From Verrucomicrobiota bacterium (GTDB lineage Bacteria > Verrucomicrobiota > Verrucomicrobiia > Chthoniobacterales > JAFAMB01): DNA of 7,108 nucleotides. The notes beneath the pieces were generated by a model. It did not search any database and had not been told where the DNA came from. It saw nothing but the letters and a program-made list of their open reading frames with translations. Position 1 is the stretch's first letter. Each line of letters begins with the position of its first letter. The stretch spans positions 1 to 7,108 of the forward strand of contig JAFAXJ010000237.1 of assembly GCA_019241095.1 (NCBI GenBank), read 5' to 3'. Of this stretch, positions 1-6,463 are shown piece by piece. Both the position numbers and the translations under genes were made by a program.

Positions 1-69
1 TACGTGGGTATCTAAGTGTCTTAATGCTATAGTCCAGGGTCGAAAAGTCGCTGACCGCTAATACGTTAA

Positions 70-87
70 GAAGCTCCGTGTAGCTTC
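70..87 (-). terminator. Possible weak terminator hairpin after sppA
   Basis: GAAGCT at 70-75 and AGCTTC at 82-87 form a perfect 6-bp stem with a six-base loop, 12 bases beyond the sppA stop on the minus strand. The following bases are TTAACG rather than a T-run, so termination would be weak or factor-dependent. Positions 1-69 hold no gene that I can support. Confidence 0.25.
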
Positions 88-99
88 ATATTCAGTGAG

Positions 100-1914
100 C
101 TAATTCCACCGTATATTTACGGGAATTCTTGCATATATATTCTCGGGATCGTTCAGCCATTTTAAATCTCTTAATTCATGTTCGATCGACTTGATTAACA
201 GCGTCGCTGGGTTCGCTCTGGATACTGGTGGACGGGGAACGGCGTTCATGATCTCTTTAATTTTTTCCCCTAAGTTCTTCCGCTCCGGAAATTCGAAAAC
301 GCGTGGATTAGCACCTAAACCGGTCTGTTGGGAGACATAATCGACCGCATTCATCAACCCGCCAAACTGGTCCACAAGCTTCAATTTCTCGGCCTCGACG
401 CCTGACCAAACTCTGCCTTGCGCAAGATCGTTGACTTGCTGGACGGGCATTTGTCTCCCGCTCGAGACCCGGGAAAGGAACTGCTCGTAAAACTTATCCA
501 CCGACTTTTGCAGGATCGTCAGATCCGACTCAGGTTTCTGCACAAAAGGCGTAAACAGCGATGCTAACGGTGTAGTAGTCACCACTGAATCGGTCGTTAT
601 GCCATTATCATTCGCTATCTTTTGAAAATTAACCAGCATACCAAAAACACCAATGCTTCCGGTAATCGTCGTTGGCTCGGCAAATATACGGTTAGAGGCG
701 GAGGCGATGTAGTAACCTCCAGATGCCGCATAGGCCCCCATTGATACTACGACTGGCTTTGCCGCTTGGGCAGTTTTCAGCTCACGATAAATCTGCTCAG
801 ACGCGAAGGCGCTTCCGCCAGGACTATTAACACGCAGCACAATCGCTTTTACGGATGGATCCACCCTTAACTTACGTATCTCTCTGGCGTATTTGTCCCC
901 ACCAATTTCCCCGGGACTTCCTTCACCATCCACAATGTCGCCTTCGGCGTACACTATTGCGACCCTAGGACCAGTTGCAGTCTTGTCTCGATTTGTTCCT
1001 TCTACCTCATCGAGATAACTGGAAATCGTTACCTGCCGGAAGGTGTTGGCCTGTTTATCCTCCCCGTACAATTTTTTGAACCGCTCAATTATTTCAGGCA
1101 ATGAAACCAATTCTGTACCCAATTTGTTGTTTACGGCCACTTCAGCGTCGATGAGTCCATTTTGATTAATTAACTGCGCCAACTGGCCGGGCGCCATATT
1201 GCGAGATCGTTCAATTGATGCTTCAATCGTGTTCCACATGTCTCCAAGTAGTTGTTGGTACTGCTCTCTATTCTCGGGACTCATATTCTGGCGCGTGAAA
1301 GGCTCAATGGCCGACTTGTATTTTCCCACCCTGAACACCTGCACACCGACTCCATATTTCTGAAACGCGTTAGCAAAAAAGAGCGGAAAGGTTGCCGGAC
1401 CTCGAATTAAGAACTCCGCTTGCGGGTCCACAAAAATCTGGTCGGCGACCGATTCTAAAAAGTAAGAGGAAGCGAGAGGAAACTGCAGGAAAGCATAGAC
1501 GGGTTTTTTAGATTCCTTGAATCGCATCAAAGCATCCCGGATTTCACGTAACGCCGGGTAGCCGGAAGCTAAGCTGGATATAGGAAGCATATTGCCAGTC
1601 AAAAAAATCCCTCTGATTCGGCTATCGTTTCTGGCCCGAGCTATAGCACGTAAATTATCTCGAAGCGTAACGTACGAAGTTTTCTCTTCAATCGAGAGAT
1701 CGCTAAAAATTTGACTGGGATCGAACTCCTTTGGAGCATCAGTAATCGGAACTGAGACATCGATGATTAGAAGCGACCCGGCCGGAATCGTCACTGCTTT
1801 TTTATTGGTCTTTGCGAAGATCACAAAGGCGCCGATCACGAAAGCAAAAAACAGTGCGATTAAACCGGCAATTGCAAACAAAGTTCCAAAAAACGAGGCG
1901 AAAAATGTCTTCAT
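100..1914 (-). CDS. sppA: Signal peptide peptidase SppA, 67K (long) type
   Basis: Membrane-anchored serine protease of the S49 family, which degrades signal peptides left in the membrane after secretion. The protein is 604 residues, the usual length of the two-domain form. Residues about 9-36 form one long hydrophobic segment, an N-terminal membrane anchor, so the protease domains should lie outside the cytoplasm. The general-base lysine is seen in the N-terminal domain in GKYKSAIEPF (Lys about 200). The nucleophile is seen in the C-terminal domain in AYAASGGYY (Ser about 398), followed by TGSIGVFG. Both correspond to the Lys/Ser dyad of Escherichia coli SppA, so the enzyme looks active. The start chosen is the ATG at 1914, whose ATGA overlaps the rarA stop. 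A TTG 33 bases upstream would add eleven residues before the membrane segment and lies inside rarA without a ribosome site. No strong Shine-Dalgarno precedes the ATG, which fits coupling to rarA translation. Confidence 0.95.
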   Translation of the reverse strand: MKTFFASFFGTLFAIAGLIALFFAFVIGAFVIFAKTNKKAVTIPAGSLLIIDVSVPITDAPKEFDPSQIFSDLSIEEKTSYVTLRDNLRAIARARNDSRIRGIFLTGNMLPISSLASGYPALREIRDALMRFKESKKPVYAFLQFPLASSYFLESVADQIFVDPQAEFLIRGPATFPLFFANAFQKYGVGVQVFRVGKYKSAIEPFTRQNMSPENREQYQQLLGDMWNTIEASIERSRNMAPGQLAQLINQNGLIDAEVAVNNKLGTELVSLPEIIERFKKLYGEDKQANTFRQVTISSYLDEVEGTNRDKTATGPRVAIVYAEGDIVDGEGSPGEIGGDKYAREIRKLRVDPSVKAIVLRVNSPGGSAFASEQIYRELKTAQAAKPVVVSMGAYAASGGYYIASASNRIFAEPTTITGSIGVFGMLVNFQKIANDNGITTDSVVTTTPLASLFTPFVQKPESDLTILQKSVDKFYEQFLSRVSSGRQMPVQQVNDLAQGRVWSGVEAEKLKLVDQFGGLMNAVDYVSQQTGLGANPRVFEFPERKNLGEKIKEIMNAVPRPPVSRANPATLLIKSIEHELRDLKWLNDPENIYARIPVNIRWN

Positions 1915-3257
1915 GAGGTTTGTTCCGCTTCGAACTGCTGCCGCCAAAATTCAAGGCGCCTCTTTATCTTTTTCTCAAAACCGTTTTCTGTAGGATTGTA
2001 ATAAATTCGGCCTTCAGGTAAGTAAGCCTGCGGTACAAAACTCCCTTCATACTCATGCGCATACTTGTAACCGACCCCGTGGCCAAGGAGCTTTGCGCCT
2101 CGATATCCGGTACTCCTGAGATGGCGCGGAACGGCTAAAGTACGACCATTCTTAATATCCTGCGTGGCCTTGATCAAGCCGTCGTAAGACCGATTGCTTT
2201 TGGGCGCCGTTGCTAAATAGACGGCAGCGTGCGCTAGAGGAATCTGTGCCTCGGGCATGCCCACAAATTCAACCGCCTGTTGAGCAGCAACTGCCACAAC
2301 TAAGGCGTTCGGATCAGCCATCCCCACATCCTCGCTCGCGGCTATCACGATGCGGCGCGCGATAAATCGGATGTCTTCGCCTCCATATAACATTTTCGCC
2401 AACCAATATAGGGCAGCATCCGGATCAGATCCGCGCATGCTTTTTATAAAAGCGCTGATTGTGTCGTAGTGCTCATCCTCATCTCCATCATAGACGACCG
2501 CTTTTTTCTGGATGCTTTCCTGAGCAGTATGTAGATCAAGTTGGATGGTCCCTTGATTGTCCGACTCTGTCGTCATAGCCGCTATCTCCAGAGCGTTCAA
2601 GCAGCGTCGCGCATCGCCATCACTCACTTCGGCTAAAAAATGCAGCGCCTCTTCGTGCGCATTGATGAGCACCTGCCCCAAACCGCGCTCTTTGTCTGCA
2701 AGTGCGCGGTGCATCAGCACTAGGAGTTGCTCTTTGGACAAGGGCTCAAGCTGAAATACCTGAGAGCGTGAAACCAGTGGGCTATTAACGTAAAAAAACG
2801 GATTGTGTGTCGTAGCGCCAATCAGGCGCAACACCCCGCTTTCGACATCTGGAAGCAGGACATCTTGCTGAGCTTTGTTGAAGCGATGAATTTCGTCGAT
2901 AAACAAAACTGTCTTCTTCCCAGCAGTTTTTAATCTCAGCGCCGCTGCCCCGGCAATCCGGCGAATGTCGGCAACCGAGCTATCCACACCGCTTAACCGT
3001 TCAAAATGAGATTTTGTAGTCGAAGCGATGACTTGAGCCAAACTGGTTTTCCCAACACCAGGCGGACCGTACACAATCAGTGAAGTCAGTCTATCTGATT
3101 CGATAGCCCGGCGAAGCAATTTACCCGGAGATAAAATATGTTCCTGACCCACATATTCCGATATGGTACGTGGTCGCATCCGAGCGGCTAACGGTGCGTT
3201 TCGGGATTCTTGCACCGCGTCGATCACGGCATCAGTCTCCCCGAAAAGATCATTCAT
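1911..3257 (-). CDS. rarA: Replication-associated recombination protein A (RarA/MgsA), AAA+ ATPase
   Basis: Cytoplasmic AAA+ ATPase related to clamp-loader subunits and to eukaryotic WRNIP1/Mgs1. The family acts at stalled replication forks and at DNA ends with single-strand binding protein. The protein has 448 residues, normal for the family. Visible motifs in order are: an N-terminal box with LAARMRPRTISEYVGQEH (about 23-40), Walker A GPPGVGKT (64-71), Walker B VLFIDEIHRF (117-126), sensor 1 LIGATTHNP (about 145-153), a likely arginine finger in LVSRSQVF (Arg about 164) and sensor 2 in GDARRCLNALE. A C-terminal MgsA-type tetramerisation domain follows, ending in the conserved YLPEGRIYYNPTENGFE region. 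The start ATG at 3257 has an AAGG Shine-Dalgarno core six bases upstream; a second ATG at 3253 is out of frame. It is the first gene of a two-gene operon with sppA, and the start codon lies in a possible hairpin described separately. Confidence 0.96.
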   Translation of the reverse strand: MNDLFGETDAVIDAVQESRNAPLAARMRPRTISEYVGQEHILSPGKLLRRAIESDRLTSLIVYGPPGVGKTSLAQVIASTTKSHFERLSGVDSSVADIRRIAGAAALRLKTAGKKTVLFIDEIHRFNKAQQDVLLPDVESGVLRLIGATTHNPFFYVNSPLVSRSQVFQLEPLSKEQLLVLMHRALADKERGLGQVLINAHEEALHFLAEVSDGDARRCLNALEIAAMTTESDNQGTIQLDLHTAQESIQKKAVVYDGDEDEHYDTISAFIKSMRGSDPDAALYWLAKMLYGGEDIRFIARRIVIAASEDVGMADPNALVVAVAAQQAVEFVGMPEAQIPLAHAAVYLATAPKSNRSYDGLIKATQDIKNGRTLAVPRHLRSTGYRGAKLLGHGVGYKYAHEYEGSFVPQAYLPEGRIYYNPTENGFEKKIKRRLEFWRQQFEAEQTS

Positions 3258-3286
3258 TCATCACCTTGCGCTTTCTCTGATGAATG
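3255..3286 (-). promoter_or_regulatory. Inverted repeat over the rarA ribosome binding site and start codon
   Basis: CATTCATCA at 3255-3263 and TGATGAATG at 3278-3286 are perfect 9-bp inverted repeats separated by 14 bases. In the rarA mRNA this would form a hairpin in which the initiating ATG is in the 3' arm and the AAGG Shine-Dalgarno core lies in the loop. The repeat is directly visible. A role in limiting rarA translation is inference, and the AT-rich stem is only moderately stable. Confidence 0.4.
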
Positions 3287-3356
3287 TCTACCGCCGGTTA
3301 ATCACAATGAGTCGATCGGTTCGACTTCTCGATTTCTGAATCCTATCTTAAGGTTG

Positions 3357-3362
3357 TATAAA
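3357..3362 (+). promoter_or_regulatory. Possible -10 element for the usp operon
   Basis: TATAAA at 3357-3362 is preceded directly by TG and lies 23 bases before the preferred usp ATG at 3386. Transcription would begin near 3369, downstream of the alternative GTG start at 3365, which supports the ATG. No convincing -35 hexamer is found at normal spacing, so this is a weak call. Confidence 0.25.
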
Positions 3363-3385
3363 CAGTGGGTCCTTTCCGAACTTCA

Positions 3386-3844
3386 ATGAAAACCATTCTG
3401 GTAGCAGTAGATTTCTCCGACGTGACATTGAAAGTCGTCAAGGCGGCCATTTACCTGGCCAAGCCGTTCCAAAGTAAAATCATTCTAATGCATGTCTCAG
3501 AAAACCCTCCCCGAATAATGCCTATGGAAACGACCTCGGATGCCGGTGCCGCGCAAACGGATACAGCGGAAGACTCCTATCCAGAGGCGGAAAGTCTAAA
3601 GCGCTATCGTGATATGGTCGAATCTATCGGGCTCGAGTGTTTGACGTTACAGCTTCATGGCTCACCAATCGACACGATTCTACTTGAGGCGGAAACCGCC
3701 CGCGTCGACTTAATGGTTCTTGGTTCACACAGTCGCGGACCCTTATATTACCTGTTTGTTGGCAGTGTCGTTGACGGCATCATCAAACGAGCAAAATGCC
3801 CGGTATTAGTGGTTCCATTGGTCGATTTCTCTACGAAGGTTTGA
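3386..3844 (+). CDS. Universal stress protein, UspA family
   Basis: Single-domain universal stress protein of 152 residues, a typical length. The start MKTILVAVDFSDVT (residues 1-14) is the classic first strand with the nucleotide-contacting Asp 9. The C-terminal part VLGSHSRGPLYYLFVGSV (about 111-128) followed by CPVLVVP matches the ATP-binding motif G-2x-G-9x-G-S, but the second glycine is a serine (Ser 116). An acidic, low-complexity insertion (about 48-70) sits between the early strands and the helix, a variable loop in this family. Such proteins bind ATP or AMP and modulate stress survival; the client is unknown. The ATG at 3386 is preferred because it places the family's usual N-terminus first. 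A GTG at 3365, preceded by TTAAGG, would add seven residues and cannot be excluded. It is the first gene of a probable operon with the glycosyltransferase-like gene two bases downstream. Confidence 0.92.
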   Translation: MKTILVAVDFSDVTLKVVKAAIYLAKPFQSKIILMHVSENPPRIMPMETTSDAGAAQTDTAEDSYPEAESLKRYRDMVESIGLECLTLQLHGSPIDTILLEAETARVDLMVLGSHSRGPLYYLFVGSVVDGIIKRAKCPVLVVPLVDFSTKV

Positions 3845-3849
3845 GCGTG
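3835..3849 (+). promoter_or_regulatory. Ribosome binding site deciding the GTG start of the glycosyltransferase-like gene
   Basis: GAAGGT at 3835-3840 lies inside the last codons of usp, followed by six bases and a GTG at 3847. The usp stop TGA (3842-3844) falls between the site and the start, so ribosomes finishing usp can reinitiate. This argues for the GTG rather than the upstream ATG at 3796, which has no such signal and would overlap usp by 49 bases. Confidence 0.6.
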
Positions 3850-4857
3850 GCTGAGTTCGCTTCTCGGCCGGGACTAGCCGTCCTGAACCCTCTTGGTAAA
3901 GACGCAAATCAGGATTTTGCGGACGGCCCCGGAACACCTGACGACCATCGTCATGCGCCTATCAATTACCACGCTTACGCAGCGTGCACAAATGGAGCAT
4001 TTTATCGAGATGCTGAGTTGGCAGCTCGTCACAGGAGCGTGCTTCTTTTGCTTCGTGGAAATTTCAATGCGAGCCGCAATGCACTTTCGATTCTAAAAGC
4101 AAAAGGTTGCTTTGTGGCAATTTCCTTCAAAGAATCCGGCACAGAGCAGACTTCAAGACAACTCGGTCGAGCGCACCGCTTTCAACGATTTCGAGAACTG
4201 GCGACTAAAGCAGACTTGTGCTGTTCGAGTACCCAAGACTTGCTTCCTTTATACTCATCCGTATCAAGAAATGTTGTTTACATTCCAACTCCATACCCGA
4301 TTGAATTTGGATCCTGGAATTTTTCCAAACCGGTCCGGGAAAGGAAGGGCATATTCATTGGTACTCGCGAATTCCGAGTGGCATCTCGGCACCATTTGCT
4401 TGTGCTCTGTGCCGCTCGGAATTTTTCGGTTCCAATTACGGTGATCAATTCGGAAGGAAGGTTCGGATCAAAGTTGCTTTCAGCATTAAAATTCCCGCGT
4501 GATCAGCTAAGGGTAGAGCTTCCGCGTTCTTATCCTGAATTTTTGCGGCTGATCGCGGAACATCGAATTGTGCTTCAATTCGATCAAAGCGCAGTTCCAG
4601 GCCAGATTGCCGGTGACGCTCTATTGTGCCGAGTACCTACTGTTGGTGGAAATGGAGCCGTTGAGAAAATCGCGTTCCCGGATCTTAACAGCCATAAAAG
4701 AAACCCATCCGAGCTGATTGATCTAGCACGACGGCTAATCCAGGATGAGTCGTATTACGCCAGACAGGTTGCAGCCCTCGAACGCATCCCGGCCTTTCAC
4801 CTTTCCTTTGGCAATATTCGAAAAATGCTACTGAGCAATTTCCCTGGGCTGCAGTAA
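3847..4857 (+). CDS. Putative GT-B-type glycosyltransferase
   Basis: A 336-residue protein that looks like a GT-B fold glycosyltransferase, although I cannot assign a family or sugar. The N-terminal half has alternating hydrophobic strands such as RSVLLLLRGNF (about 63-73) and CFVAISFKESG (about 88-98). A linker, NVVYIPTPYPIEFGSW (about 142-157), resembles the interdomain segment of family 4 enzymes. The C-terminal half has a nucleotide-sugar-domain pattern, with KGIFIGTREF (about 167-176), then IVLQFDQSAVPGQIAGDALLCRVPTVGGNGAVEKIAFP (about 241-278), similar to the donor-binding loop of GT-B proteins. No signal peptide or membrane segment is evident, so it is probably cytoplasmic. The start chosen is the GTG at 3847, with GAAGGT at 3835-3840 as ribosome site six bases upstream; an ATG at 3796 lies deep inside the usp gene. 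It begins two bases after the usp stop, so the two are probably cotranscribed. Confidence 0.72.
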   Translation: MAEFASRPGLAVLNPLGKDANQDFADGPGTPDDHRHAPINYHAYAACTNGAFYRDAELAARHRSVLLLLRGNFNASRNALSILKAKGCFVAISFKESGTEQTSRQLGRAHRFQRFRELATKADLCCSSTQDLLPLYSSVSRNVVYIPTPYPIEFGSWNFSKPVRERKGIFIGTREFRVASRHHLLVLCAARNFSVPITVINSEGRFGSKLLSALKFPRDQLRVELPRSYPEFLRLIAEHRIVLQFDQSAVPGQIAGDALLCRVPTVGGNGAVEKIAFPDLNSHKRNPSELIDLARRLIQDESYYARQVAALERIPAFHLSFGNIRKMLLSNFPGLQ

Positions 4858-4932
4858 TCCAATTTGACCTTACCTGGCCGACGTCGAAATAAAAGGTTGC
4901 ATCTGCGAAGGACCCGGCTTGGGCTGTCCCGG

Positions 4933-4970
4933 GCGGAGGTCTGACCCGGTCAGGCGCGGAGGTCTGACCC
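4933..4970. repeat. Two exact 15-bp direct repeats containing GGTCTGACCC
   Basis: GCGGAGGTCTGACCC occurs at 4933-4947 and again at 4956-4970, start to start 23 bases. The spacer carries GGTCAG (4948-4953), which is complementary to CTGACC of both copies, at 4941-4946 and 4964-4969. Either copy can therefore pair with the spacer to form alternative short hairpins. Repeats ending in GGTCTGACCC seem familiar from intergenic repeats of verrucomicrobial and other genomes, an impression I cannot verify here. Confidence 0.6.
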
Positions 4971-4988
4971 TACCTAGTAGCTGGCAAC

Positions 4989-5022
4989 GCAACCTGAGAA
5001 GACTGCTGGAATAGTCGGTTGC
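4989..5022. repeat. Hairpin-forming inverted repeat
   Basis: GCAACC at 4989-4994 pairs with GGTTGC at 5017-5022, and inside it GACT at 5001-5004 pairs with AGTC at 5013-5016. This leaves a loop of eight bases and a six-base bulge on the left side. There is no following T-tract, so it is not a standard intrinsic terminator for the upstream operon. It may be part of the repeat cluster. Confidence 0.4.
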
Positions 5023-5042
5023 AGACGAGAACCACGACATCG

Positions 5043-5076
5043 CAGCCGATGGGGAGGCAAGCTGCTTGAATGCAGC
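5043..5076 (+). promoter_or_regulatory. Competing hairpins upstream of the fur-family gene
   Basis: GCAGC (5043-5047), GCTGC (5061-5065) and GCAGC (5072-5076) allow two mutually exclusive 5-bp hairpins sharing the middle arm. The first has GGGGAGG (5051-5057) in its loop; the second has the TTG candidate start (5066-5068) in its loop. If translation starts at the TTG this could modulate initiation. If the ATG at 5120 is used the arrangement is probably just part of the leader. The stems are short, so this is tentative. Confidence 0.25.
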
Positions 5077-5119
5077 GCCGGCATCACTTAATCTGTTGAT
5101 CTTGTTAGACGCTGGCAAA

Positions 5120-5584
5120 ATGCCAAATCCATCTTTTCCTTTACGTAGACTTAGCCTCGAGGCGATTGTGGATATGCTGAGAGGTCATCAGTTGCGAATC
5201 ACAAAAAACCGGCTTGAAATAGTCAGTATTTTGCTGCGTGCGGATCGACCTCTTTCGCTAGAGGAAATTCATGAGCGAGCCGCAGGAGATGGGCAAGCTT
5301 CCGATTATGCAACCGTTTTTCGCATTATGACCCTCTTAGAAAACCTTGGCATCGCGCAAAAAGTTAATATGAACCGGGGGTGCAGCTATTATGAGTTGCT
5401 AAACCCGAACCAGCATCATGACCACCTCATCTGTACTGAATGCGGCAAGGTGACCTTAATGATTAATTCCTGTCCGGTCAGCAGCGTCGAACGTACAATA
5501 GAAAAGAAGTATGGGTTTTCCCACGTCAGGCATTCCCTCGAATTTTTCGGGGAATGCCCCGACTGTAACGATGACTATAGATAG
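5120..5584 (+). CDS. Fur-family metal-dependent transcriptional regulator
   Basis: Ferric-uptake-regulator family repressor (Fur, Zur or PerR type) of 154 residues from the ATG. The N-terminal winged helix spans about residues 10-85: LRGHQLRITKNRLEIVSILL, then EEIHERA, then the recognition helix in SDYATVFRIMTLLENLG (about 61-77). The dimerisation domain carries HHDH (99-102), and a structural zinc site from C105/C108 (CTEC) and C146/C149 (CPDC). The usual acidic ligand just after CGKV (commonly an E-F/V pair) is not obvious; the sequence there is TLMINSCP, with an extra Cys 118. The sensed metal cannot be fixed from this. The ATG at 5120 lacks a clear ribosome site. A TTG at 5066 has GGAGG nine bases upstream and would give 172 residues, so the start is uncertain. 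It is a single-gene unit, convergent with hisF. Confidence 0.93.
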   Translation: MPNPSFPLRRLSLEAIVDMLRGHQLRITKNRLEIVSILLRADRPLSLEEIHERAAGDGQASDYATVFRIMTLLENLGIAQKVNMNRGCSYYELLNPNQHHDHLICTECGKVTLMINSCPVSSVERTIEKKYGFSHVRHSLEFFGECPDCNDDYR

Positions 5585-5600
5585 GCGAGTCATTGCAACT

Positions 5601-6359
5601 CTAAAGACGCACAGCTACCCCGTGTTCAGCTAAATATTCCTTTGCTTCCCTGATTGTATACTCGGCGAAATGAAAGATGCTAGCCGCCAAAACGGCCTCC
5701 GCTTTGCCGCGTTTCAAAACGTCGAGTAAATGTTCCAGTTTGCCCGCCCCGCCGCTTGCAATTACAGGAATTCCAACCGTCGAACTAACGGCAAGAGTCA
5801 ACTCAATGTCGTAACCGTCCTTGGTACCGTCCGCATCCATACTGGTTAAAAGGATTTCGCCAGCGCCCCGCATTTCCACCTCTTTTGCCCACAGCACGGC
5901 ATCTAGTTCTGTCGACTTTCTTCCGCCGTGGGTGAAAACCGTCCAGCGGTTCGGCTCAGCACGTTTGGCATCGATTGCAACAACAATGCATTGAACGCCA
6001 AAGGCTGCAGCCGAGTGATCAATCAGGCTTGGCTCCAGTATTGCGGCAGTATTAATGCTGACTTCGTCTGCACCGGCCAACAACATCTCCCGAATATTTT
6101 CAACTGTTCTAATCCCACCTCCGACGGTAAGGGGAATGAAACATTGGTCCGCAGTGCGTGTTACCACGTCGAGCATGGTGCTTCGATTATCGGAGGAAGC
6201 CGTTATATCTAAGAACACCAACTCATCCGCGCCTTGCCTGTTATACTCGATTGCGCATTCTACCGGATCTCCAGCATCCCGGAGTTGCAGAAACCTGGTT
6301 CCTTTGACCACGCGACCGTTTGTCACGTCCAGACAGGGGATAATTCTTTTCGTTAACAT
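5601..6359 (-). CDS. hisF: Imidazole glycerol phosphate synthase, cyclase subunit HisF
   Basis: Cyclase subunit of imidazole glycerol phosphate synthase. With the glutaminase HisH it converts PRFAR and ammonia to imidazole glycerol phosphate and AICAR, step five of histidine synthesis, in the cytoplasm. The 252-residue length is standard for this beta-alpha barrel. The catalytic Asp 11 is in IIPCLDV and Asp 130 in VVAIDAKR, exactly at the family positions. The phosphate-binding loops LTVGGGIRT (78-85 region) and [10 protein letters not shown] (near 203) are intact, as is [15 protein letters not shown]. The ATG at 6359 is the only sensible start, because the upstream ATG is closed by a stop in its own frame. 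No hisH, hisA or hisI lies in the window, so it is displaced from a his operon here. It converges with the fur-family gene over 16 bases and diverges from the DUF4174 gene. Confidence 0.97.
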   Translation of the reverse strand: MLTKRIIPCLDVTNGRVVKGTRFLQLRDAGDPVECAIEYNRQGADELVFLDITASSDNRSTMLDVVTRTADQCFIPLTVGGGIRTVENIREMLLAGADEVSINTAAILEPSLIDHSAAAFGVQCIVVAIDAKRAEPNRWTVFTHGGRKSTELDAVLWAKEVEMRGAGEILLTSMDADGTKDGYDIELTLAVSSTVGIPVIASGGAGKLEHLLDVLKRGKAEAVLAASIFHFAEYTIREAKEYLAEHGVAVRL

Positions 6360-6427
6360 ACAGCTTTCGGCATTGCGGCGACGGTTACACGACGCTGGCT
6401 GGATAAGAACGGTTTTTCAGACGTACT

Positions 6428-6433
6428 GATAAT
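6428..6433 (+). promoter_or_regulatory. Possible -10 element for the DUF4174 gene
   Basis: GATAAT at 6428-6433 (five of six consensus positions) lies 30 bases before the GTG start at 6464. No good -35 hexamer stands at 16-18 bases upstream, so the call is weak. The 104-bp divergent gap to hisF must hold both promoters. Confidence 0.25.
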
Positions 6434-6463
6434 CCATCGTGTTCGCCGCCGCGTAACAAAGAT

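Larger units (their letters stand above)
4858..5065. other. Repeat- and hairpin-rich intergenic region
   Basis: A stretch of about 200 bases with no convincing gene, more GC-rich in its middle than its neighbours. It holds two 15-bp exact direct repeats, an imperfect 11-base direct repeat TGACC(T/C)TACCT at 4865-4875 and 4965-4975 exactly 100 bases apart, and three GGTTGC-type units (GGTTGC at 4895 and 5017; its complement GCAACC at 4989). No transposase or T-tract terminator is seen. It resembles a short palindromic repeat cluster of the kind mobilised by REP-associated transposases, but this is inference. Confidence 0.45.

Noticed and set aside
1763..1993. Plus-strand open frame of 76 codons across the sppA-rarA junction
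   Set aside because: It is antisense to two strongly supported genes and its composition follows from their codons.
2557..2754. Plus-strand open frame of 65 codons within rarA
   Set aside because: It is antisense to the conserved AAA+ region, and its Ser- and Arg-rich product is typical of a shadow frame.
3310..3326. AGTCGA/TCGACT inverted repeat (stem 6, loop 5) between rarA and usp as an operator
   Set aside because: A 6-bp dyad is common by chance and is not placed against a convincing promoter.
3893..4444. Two plus-strand open frames (3893-4096 and 4112-4444) inside the glycosyltransferase-like gene
   Set aside because: Both are in another frame of a 336-codon gene that has a good ribosome site and protein-like composition. 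They lack motifs. A frameshift explanation is not needed because the main frame is intact.
4870..5118. Minus-strand open frame of 82 codons over the repeat-rich intergenic region
   Set aside because: It is built largely from translated GGTCTGACC repeats, runs into the fur leader and has no recognisable domain.
5928..6429. Two plus-strand open frames (5928-6212 and 6055-6429) opposite hisF
   Set aside because: They are antisense to a gene with both catalytic residues in place and show no family features.
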